DNA of 64,000 nt from Ulvibacterium sp. (lineage in GTDB: Bacteria > Bacteroidota > Bacteroidia > Flavobacteriales > Flavobacteriaceae), in contig NZ_JANQOO010000021.1 of the NCBI RefSeq assembly GCF_028285715.1, forward strand, positions 186,001-250,000, written 5' to 3'. The notes below the pieces were generated by a model. That model was given only the letters and a program-made list of their open reading frames with translations. It was not told the DNA's origin and made no database searches. A program made the position numbers and the translations under genes. This document shows positions 54,667-64,000 of this stretch, in pieces (position 1 is the first letter of the stretch; every line of letters begins with the position of its first letter).

Positions 54667-54700
54667 AAAAAAAGGCCGCAATACTATTGCGGTCTTTTTT
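54667..54700 (+). terminator. Intrinsic terminator after susD
   Basis: A stem of about 12 bp including one G-T pair (core CCGCAAT / ATTGCGG, 3-nt loop) with A-rich left flank and TCTTTTTT on the right lies 28 bp after the susD stop. It separates susCD from the next gene, or attenuates the transcript. Confidence 0.8.
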
Positions 54701-54742
54701 ATACTTATTTTATTCTGTTTAAGCTTTATAAGGCGCTCTATC

Positions 54743-57700
54743 ATGCAGGTTTCTACTCGATTCCTTTTAATTGCAGCAATTTTTCTCTTCATTTCGTGCA
54801 ACCCTGAGGACAATAGCAAGATGTTTACGTTATTGTCATCCAATACCACGGGCATTACCTTCAAGAATGTCTTACGGGAAACCCAGGAATTTAATGTGTT
54901 GGAATACAGTTATTTGTACAATGGTGGCGGTATTGCCATTGGTGATGTAAATAATGATGGCCTTTCCGACATTTATTTTACGGGAAATATGGTCGGTAGT
55001 CATTTGTACATTAACCAAGGTAATTTCAATTTTAAGGAAATTGCCGAGGAGGCGGGTGTCTTTGCCGAAGGCTTATGGAATACTGGGACTACCATGGCCG
55101 ATGTAAACGGCGACGGTTTTTTGGATATCTATGTTTGTCGTTCGGCCACACCTTCGGCAAACCAACGAAAAAATTTACTTTTCATCAATAACGGCCCTTC
55201 TACAGGCTCAGGGCAAGTAACCTTTACCGAAAAAGGAGCTGAATATGGTGTGGATGATTCCGGTTATTCTACCCAAGCTTCTTTTTTTGATTACGATAAG
55301 GACGGTGATCTTGATCTCTATGTCTTGAATCACTCTTCACAACAATATGCCGGTTTTGGACAAATAACGGCATCTTTAAAAAATAAAAAAAATCCAGCCT
55401 TCTCCGATAAGCTATACCGTAATGACAATGGCAAGTTCACAAATATGAGCGATGAGGCCGGTCTGGTCTCCAATGTCCTTGGCTTTGGATTGGGCGTGGC
55501 CATATCCGATATCAACAACGATGGTTGGTTGGATATCTATGTCTCCAATGATTATAATGAACAGGATTACCTCTATATCAACAATCAAAACGGGACTTTC
55601 TCCGAAAGCTTGGAAGAATTCATAGGACATACCTCTTTGTTTTCCATGGGCTCGGATATTGCGGATGTCAACAATGACGGGTATATGGATATCATGAGCT
55701 TGGACATGTTACCCGAGGGCAACTATCGCCAAAAAATGGTATCCGGACCCGATAATTACGACAAATACCAACTTTTGGTGAACTCCGGATTTTACAATCA
55801 GACCATGCGCAATATGCTACAGCTCAACAATCAGGGCACTTCGTTTTCCGAAATTGGGCAATTTTCGGGCATTTCTAATACAGATTGGAGCTGGGCCGCA
55901 CTTTTTGCCGATTTGGACCTGGATGGATACAAGGATCTTTTTGTAACCAACGGTTATAAAAGGGACTACACCAACATGGATTTTATGAACTATGCCGTTC
56001 AGGAAAAGCTTAAAGAAAACAAGACCGGGCAACAAACGGCCATTATGGACCTGATAGAAAAAATCCCATCTACGGTCGAGGAAAACTACACCTATAGAAA
56101 TAAAGGTGACCTAACCTTTGAAAAGGTGAATGCCTCTTGGGGTTTGGATCAAAAATCGCTTTCCAACGGCGCCGCATATGCAGATCTGGACAATGATGGT
56201 GACCTGGATTTGGTGGTAAACAACATTGATGCGGAGGCCTTTGTATATCGCAATAACAGTGAGACCTTAACCACACATAACTATCTAAAAGTCCATTTAA
56301 AGGGAGAGGGCAAAAACACTATGGGTATTGGGGCCAAAGTCATAGTACACAATGCGGGTAAAAAATTGACTCAGGAAATGATTCCGACAAGAGGGTATCA
56401 ATCCTCTATGGGATATTATCTTACTTTCGGACTTGGGGAAGCGGCTATAGATAGCCTCACGGTTTTTTGGCCGGATAACCGCGTACAGACCATACAAAAT
56501 ATCGCTCCAAACCAAGCACTGACCCTTTTTCAAAAGGAAGCGCAAACACAATCTGAGCAATCCAAAAGCACAAAGTCTACCCATTTCGTGGATGTCGGCG
56601 CAGATAGTATTTTATCTTTTGTACATCGTGAAAATAATTTCATCGATTTTAAACGGGAGCAGTTATTACCGCATAAACTTTCCACACAAGGTCCAAAAAT
56701 GGCCAAAGCCGATGTGAACGGCGATGGCCTGGAGGATGTTTTCATCGGAGGAGCTAAAGGAAGTTCCGGCCAGCTATTCGTGCAAACCAAAACTGGAAGT
56801 TTCCAAAAGTCTAACTTTCAGGTTTTTGAAGAGGATATAAATTCCGAGGATCTTGGTGTGCTGTTCTTTGATGCGGATAATGATAGTGATATGGATCTGT
56901 ATGTGGTCAGTGGCGGAAGTGACTTTGATATAGAATCCACTGATTTACAAGATCGTATCTATTTCAACTCTGGAAAAGGTTTTTTTAAAAAAAACGGAAA
57001 TGCCCTGCCACAGATGTATATCAGCGGCTCTTCCGTAGCGGCAGGCGATTACGATGCCGATGGCGATCTTGACTTGTTCGTAGGTGGCAGATTGACTCCC
57101 GGAAAATATCCTGTTGCTCCCCGAAGCTATATTTTAGAAAACGATGGTAAGGGAAGTTTTACCGATGTCACCCAGCAGGTAAACCCTGATCTTCTAAATC
57201 CGGGTATGGTCACCGACGCACTTTGGACAGATTTCAACGGGGACGGCAAAGTAGACCTCATAGTTATCGGTGAGTTTATGGGAGTCCGCCTTTTTGAAAA
57301 TTCAAATGGTATACTGGAAGAAATTACGGAATCGGCTGGTCTAAAGGATTCCGAAGGATGGTGGAATACCATAGAGCAAGCAGATTTTGATGCGGATGGT
57401 GATATGGATTATGTCTTGGGCAATTTTGGTCTAAATTCCCAATTGAAAGCCACACCCCAGGAACCTGCAGAACTTTATTTTAAGGACTTTGACAATAATG
57501 GTTCCTTGGATCCCATTCTATGTTCCTATGTGATGGGGGAAAGTTATCCTGTCTTTTCCAAGGACGATTTGGTGGGACAATTGAGCGGACTTAAGAACAG
57601 ATACATCAATTATTCGGATTACGCAGACCAAAAAATCACTGATATTTTTGCACCTGAAGAATTGGCAGATGCCCAAATTCTTAAATCCAAAAACTTTGCC

Positions 57701-58072
57701 TCTAGTTATTTGGAAAACTTGGGCAATGGAAAATTCAAATTGGTACCTCTGCCCTATTCCGCCCAATTTGCACCGGTTTATGGAATATTGATACTTGATT
57801 TCAATAAAGACAATAGACTAGATTTGTTATTGGCCGGTAATTTCTTTGGTACCCGTGTAAAATATGGAAGATACGATGCCAATAGAGGCGTACTTCTTTT
57901 AGGAAACGGAAACGGAGATTTTAATCCGGTACCCCACTCCAAAAGTGGACTTAATATTGCGGGAGAAGTGAGGGATATCCTAAATGTGGAACTTCCCGAA
58001 AATGAACGGCTCATTTTGTTGGCCAGAAATAATGATACACTACTGACCTATAAAATAGATTTCGGAAAATGA
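54743..58072 (+). CDS. FG-GAP/VCBS-repeat lipoprotein with ASPIC-UnbV domain
   Basis: An 1109-residue surface lipoprotein (lipobox FLFISC). It has at least 12 calcium-loop repeats of the DxDxDGxxD type (DVNNDGLSD, DVNGDGFLD, DYDKDGDLD, DINNDGWLD, DLDLDGYKD, DYDADGDLD, DFNGDGKVD and others) forming two beta-propeller-like arrays. Between them, about residues 510-590, is an ASPIC/UnbV segment (GIGAKVIVHNAGKKL, then FGLGEAAIDSLTVFWP). Such proteins often accompany SusCD genes and probably bind glycans or proteins in a calcium-dependent way. An in-frame short repeat encodes PSTGSGQ near residue 155. The stop overlaps the next gene's ATG (ATGA). Confidence 0.92.
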   Translation: MQVSTRFLLIAAIFLFISCNPEDNSKMFTLLSSNTTGITFKNVLRETQEFNVLEYSYLYNGGGIAIGDVNNDGLSDIYFTGNMVGSHLYINQGNFNFKEIAEEAGVFAEGLWNTGTTMADVNGDGFLDIYVCRSATPSANQRKNLLFINNGPSTGSGQVTFTEKGAEYGVDDSGYSTQASFFDYDKDGDLDLYVLNHSSQQYAGFGQITASLKNKKNPAFSDKLYRNDNGKFTNMSDEAGLVSNVLGFGLGVAISDINNDGWLDIYVSNDYNEQDYLYINNQNGTFSESLEEFIGHTSLFSMGSDIADVNNDGYMDIMSLDMLPEGNYRQKMVSGPDNYDKYQLLVNSGFYNQTMRNMLQLNNQGTSFSEIGQFSGISNTDWSWAALFADLDLDGYKDLFVTNGYKRDYTNMDFMNYAVQEKLKENKTGQQTAIMDLIEKIPSTVEENYTYRNKGDLTFEKVNASWGLDQKSLSNGAAYADLDNDGDLDLVVNNIDAEAFVYRNNSETLTTHNYLKVHLKGEGKNTMGIGAKVIVHNAGKKLTQEMIPTRGYQSSMGYYLTFGLGEAAIDSLTVFWPDNRVQTIQNIAPNQALTLFQKEAQTQSEQSKSTKSTHFVDVGADSILSFVHRENNFIDFKREQLLPHKLSTQGPKMAKADVNGDGLEDVFIGGAKGSSGQLFVQTKTGSFQKSNFQVFEEDINSEDLGVLFFDADNDSDMDLYVVSGGSDFDIESTDLQDRIYFNSGKGFFKKNGNALPQMYISGSSVAAGDYDADGDLDLFVGGRLTPGKYPVAPRSYILENDGKGSFTDVTQQVNPDLLNPGMVTDALWTDFNGDGKVDLIVIGEFMGVRLFENSNGILEEITESAGLKDSEGWWNTIEQADFDADGDMDYVLGNFGLNSQLKATPQEPAELYFKDFDNNGSLDPILCSYVMGESYPVFSKDDLVGQLSGLKNRYINYSDYADQKITDIFAPEELADAQILKSKNFASSYLENLGNGKFKLVPLPYSAQFAPVYGILILDFNKDNRLDLLLAGNFFGTRVKYGRYDANRGVLLLGNGNGDFNPVPHSKSGLNIAGEVRDILNVELPENERLILLARNNDTLLTYKIDFGK
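55195..55216 (+). repeat. Copy of a short dispersed repeat inside the FG-GAP gene
   Basis: The stretch CTTCTACAGGCTCAGGGCAA (55197-55216), preceded by CC, differs slightly from the widely dispersed bacterial repeat CTTCGACAGGCTCAGGACAA. In this frame it encodes STGSGQ, one of the three known translations of the repeat. It adds about seven residues in a loop before VTFTEKG. Confidence 0.65.
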
Positions 58073-61000
58073 AAAACATGAAGCACCTTAAACGTTGCAT
58101 ATCCTTCATCATAGTATTGTTTATCAGTCTATCAACAGTACAGGCCCAATCCGTAAGTATAAAAGATGAAGTCCTCATGTTGGATACCTATGGGTTCCAA
58201 GATCCCGATCCCGTGCCCATATTAGCGGATAATCCGAAGATTTTTCCCTATTTCAAGTTTTATGGTTATGATCAGGTTTCCAAAAAAAGACCATGGAAAG
58301 TAGTTACCTTGGAAAATGACTATATCCAAGTCTTTGTACTTCCGGAGGTCGGGGGTAAGATATGGGGAGCCATCGATAAGGGTACAGGGGAAGAATTCCT
58401 CTACAAAAATGAGGTGATGAAGTTCAGGAACATTGCTATGCGTGGACCCTGGACTTCTGGGGGCATAGAGTTTAATTTTGGATTGATTGGACATAGTCCG
58501 GACACCGCCACCCCCGTGGATTACATAACCCGGGAAAATGAAGATGGCAGCGTAAGTTGTATCGTGGGTACTATGGATTTGACAGCCCGGACCAATTGGG
58601 GGGTTGAAATCCGATTGGAGGCGGACAAGGCCTATGTGGAGACCAAGGCGTATTGGTACAATGGAACTTCCGTGAACCAATCCTACTACAATTGGATGAC
58701 CGCCGCCGCAGTTGTGGCCGATGATTTGGAATTTATTTATCCCGGCGACCAGTATCTGGAACACAATGGAACCGCCCGGCCATGGCCCTTTGATAGCGAA
58801 GGGAGAAATACGGCCTTTTATAAAAACAACCGCTATGGAAGCTCAAAATCGAAACATGTGGTCGGGGAATTCGAAGATTTCTTTGGAGGCTATTATCACG
58901 ATAAAAAATTCGGATTTGGCCATTGGGCCCCCTATGAAGAGATGCCCGGTCAAAAACTATGGTTATGGGCCTTATCTAGATACGGTGGTATTTGGGAAGA
59001 TCTATTAACGGATACCGATGGGCAATACATGGAATTTCAAGCAGGCCGATTGTTCAATCAGTTCTCCCCTGCACAAGTGGCAAATCCTATTACTCAGGCA
59101 AATTTTGATCCCTATGTAATGGATCGCTGGCGCGAGATATGGTTCCCCTTTAAGGAAATTGGGGGGATGGTAGATGCTTCTGAAGATGGTGTCCTTAATG
59201 TAACCCAGCAGGGCGATGAAATGTATGTTGGGGTGAACGCATTGCAGGATTTGAATAAAACGATTCAAATTATTGTCAATGACAAGGAGGTGTATTCAGA
59301 ACAGCTGAGTTTGAAGCCAATGCAAATTTTCTCCCAAAAGGTAGCCGCAAAGTCTTCCGACAAAATAGAGGTTAAAATACAAGGCAGTGAGCTACATTTT
59401 ATCAATGATGCAGAAAGGAATCGAATTAAAAGACCTTTTGATTCAGATGCAAAGGCAAGACTCTCGGAAACAGAACAACTTTATACGGATGGTTGGGAAG
59501 CCATGAAGTATAGGGATTATGCCCAGGCACACGAGCTTTTCTCCAAACTTTTGGAAGTTGACCCTTATCATCAAGATGGGTTGGTAAAGCTATCGGAACT
59601 AGAGCTTCGAAGAACCAATTTTGAAAAAGCGCTCGGCCATGCCAATACCGTGTTGCGGTTGGATACCTATAACGCAGATGCCAATTACTTTGCCGGCCTT
59701 GCCTACCAAGCCCTTAAAGATACCATCAACGCCTTGGAATCATTGGGTTGGGCCGCCCGCGACATCAAATATAGAAATGCCGCCTTTTACAAGATGGCAG
59801 AGATTTATTTGGCATCCAAAAATTATGACCGGGCAAAAATGTATGCCGAAAAGGCCTTGGATTTTAACCGCTACAGTTTGCACGCCCAATATGTCCTAAC
59901 CCTTGTTTCTAGAAAAGAAAAGAAAACCGATGAATTCAAGCGCCATATCGAGACCATCCTTAGGATCGATCCATTGAACCAATTTACATTGACGGAAAAG
60001 GCATTTATGGCTTCCGTTGATACTATCGATTTGGAAATTCATAATGAATTCCCTGAAGAAACTTTATTGGAATTGGCGCTGCTTTATTACGGTTACGGGA
60101 TGGAGGATGAGGCCCTTGCCATCCTAGGAAAAAGCAAAACAACCAAAAATAAGCTTTGGATTGCCTATTTGTTACGAAATAAGGATGATGCACAAAGTAA
60201 ATCTTTATTAAATGAATTGACGCTAGAGCCCATAGATTTTGTATTTCCATACCGCGGTGAGACCTTGGCTGTTCTGAAATGGGCCGTAACCCAGACGGAT
60301 TACTGGAAATTAAAGTATTATTTGGCGCAAAACTATTTGGCCGTAGGTCTTAAGCAACAGGGCAAGGAGCTACTAAATTCCCTAAAAGAAAAGCCAGATA
60401 ATGATATTTTTTATCGCTTTCGTGCTGAAATAATGGACGAGAATCCATATGCCCAACGATTGAGCGATTTCAAAAAGGCTTTGGATCTCAATTCTTCAAA
60501 TTGGAGGGTATGGGAAGAAAACATTCAATTCTATCTGCAGCATAAGAAATATGAGGAAGCCTATGGCCTATCCAAAAAAGCATATCGAAAATTCCCGGGC
60601 AACTATGGTATTGGTCTTTCCCATGCCAAGGCATCGGTAAACACCAATAGACATGCCGAAGTGCTTAAAGTTCTGGAAAAAATTCAAATTTTACCTTATG
60701 AACATGCACAGGAAAGCAGGTATATTTATGAAAGGGCGCATATGGCCGTGGCCTTGGAGCATTACAAAAAAGGTAGATTTGCCAAGACTAAGGAGGTCCT
60801 GGAAAAATCCAAGGAATGGCCTGAAAATATTGGGGTGGGAAAACCGTATGACCCCGATGAACGCGAGCAGGATTTTCTTTTGGCATTGACCCTGCAAAAA
60901 CTGGGTAAATCGCAAGAAAGTAAATCCCTTTTGGAAAATATCGTTTCCTATACCCAAAGTTCGGAGCAAAAAAATACCATCAACCACCTCTATGGACTCC

Positions 61001-61197
61001 TGGCGGCAAAAAAACTTGACAACGATAGTTTCGCCAGCGTTAAGGAATATCTGAAAGGACTTATTGGCGAAAACCATGGTGTAGGCCAGTCGGCCCTAAA
61101 GTTGGCACAAGATCCAAATACAGGCAAAAACGGGAACACTATTCCAACAGATGTTTGGGAGCTTGCGCAATGGTCTGCGAAGCAGGTATCCCCATAA
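58069..61197 (+). CDS. DUF5107-domain protein with TPR repeats, secreted
   Basis: A 1042-residue exported protein (signal peptide ending at VQAQS). The N-terminal DUF5107 domain, about residues 40-340, has FVLPEVGGKIWGAIDKGTG, NIAMRGPWTSGGIEFNFG and HSPDTATPVDY, a beta-sandwich related to sugar-mutarotase-like folds. The rest (about 455-1040) is a TPR-rich helical part (YRDYAQAHELFSKLLEVDPY and similar). The domain's role is not settled; a carbohydrate-active or binding role is inferred from its fold and genomic company. The ATG overlaps the previous stop by 4 bp; ATG 58078 is an alternative. It ends 14 bp from the GH2 stop on the other strand. Confidence 0.9.
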   Translation: MKNMKHLKRCISFIIVLFISLSTVQAQSVSIKDEVLMLDTYGFQDPDPVPILADNPKIFPYFKFYGYDQVSKKRPWKVVTLENDYIQVFVLPEVGGKIWGAIDKGTGEEFLYKNEVMKFRNIAMRGPWTSGGIEFNFGLIGHSPDTATPVDYITRENEDGSVSCIVGTMDLTARTNWGVEIRLEADKAYVETKAYWYNGTSVNQSYYNWMTAAAVVADDLEFIYPGDQYLEHNGTARPWPFDSEGRNTAFYKNNRYGSSKSKHVVGEFEDFFGGYYHDKKFGFGHWAPYEEMPGQKLWLWALSRYGGIWEDLLTDTDGQYMEFQAGRLFNQFSPAQVANPITQANFDPYVMDRWREIWFPFKEIGGMVDASEDGVLNVTQQGDEMYVGVNALQDLNKTIQIIVNDKEVYSEQLSLKPMQIFSQKVAAKSSDKIEVKIQGSELHFINDAERNRIKRPFDSDAKARLSETEQLYTDGWEAMKYRDYAQAHELFSKLLEVDPYHQDGLVKLSELELRRTNFEKALGHANTVLRLDTYNADANYFAGLAYQALKDTINALESLGWAARDIKYRNAAFYKMAEIYLASKNYDRAKMYAEKALDFNRYSLHAQYVLTLVSRKEKKTDEFKRHIETILRIDPLNQFTLTEKAFMASVDTIDLEIHNEFPEETLLELALLYYGYGMEDEALAILGKSKTTKNKLWIAYLLRNKDDAQSKSLLNELTLEPIDFVFPYRGETLAVLKWAVTQTDYWKLKYYLAQNYLAVGLKQQGKELLNSLKEKPDNDIFYRFRAEIMDENPYAQRLSDFKKALDLNSSNWRVWEENIQFYLQHKKYEEAYGLSKKAYRKFPGNYGIGLSHAKASVNTNRHAEVLKVLEKIQILPYEHAQESRYIYERAHMAVALEHYKKGRFAKTKEVLEKSKEWPENIGVGKPYDPDEREQDFLLALTLQKLGKSQESKSLLENIVSYTQSSEQKNTINHLYGLLAAKKLDNDSFASVKEYLKGLIGENHGVGQSALKLAQDPNTGKNGNTIPTDVWELAQWSAKQVSP

Positions 61198-61211
61198 ATA
61201 AAACTATGTTT

Positions 61212-64000
<2,789 letters not shown>

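Overview
The window looks like chromosome from a marine-type member of the Flavobacteriaceae (Bacteroidota). The evidence is two SusC/SusD outer-membrane uptake pairs, ECF sigma/FecR and LacI regulators, lipoproteins with short hydrophobic leaders ending in Cys, Cys-type sulfatases, a fused CcsB-CcsA cytochrome c biogenesis protein, a bacillithiol gene (bshB1), and a tRNA promoter of the Bacteroidota type (TTTG, 20 nt, TAnnTTTG). The genus cannot be fixed from the sequence alone.

Layout. 1-3776: hexuronate catabolism (end of uxuA; uxaC, eda, kdgK on the minus strand). 3939-12538 (minus): SusC with an STN domain, SusD, a secreted RraA-like protein, a jacalin-like protein, an NTF2-like lipoprotein and FecR, with the ECF sigma gene diverging at 12644. 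13435-27815: mostly housekeeping genes: M28 peptidase, tRNA-His, TPR histidine kinase, bshB1, a trans-sulfuration enzyme, MATE pump, ccsBA, then DUF2520, kdsC, maf, an unknown lipoprotein and a small MscS. 27905-35367: PIG-L deacetylase, a 33-codon membrane ORF not previously in the gene calls, a sodium:solute symporter and two sulfatases. 35439-42985: an AraC regulator diverging from a tight six-gene operon (RidA, D-threonine-aldolase-like, GSAM-like aminotransferase, 3-hydroxyacyl-CoA dehydrogenase-like, M19 dipeptidase, neutral ceramidase-like). 43056-48177 (minus): a compact class I lanthipeptide locus with two paralogous precursors, LanC and a LanB split into two proteins. 48684-61197: LacI regulator, a second SusC/SusD pair, an FG-GAP/ASPIC lipoprotein and a DUF5107-TPR protein. 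A GH2 beta-galactosidase (minus) runs off the right edge.

How the parts fit. The two Sus pairs probably import oligosaccharides; one is under ECF/FecR control and one beside a LacI regulator. Uronates released from such glycans would be converted to pyruvate and glyceraldehyde-3-phosphate through UxaC/UxuA/KdgK/Eda. The sulfatases, deacetylase and symporter suggest use of sulfated, N-acetylated compounds. The most distinctive system is the lanthipeptide locus. Its two precursors share a nearly invariant leader and an invariant core block, each followed by its own terminator-like hairpin and preceded by a duplicated promoter-like block with identical internal spacing. No exporter, leader protease or immunity gene is visible in the window.
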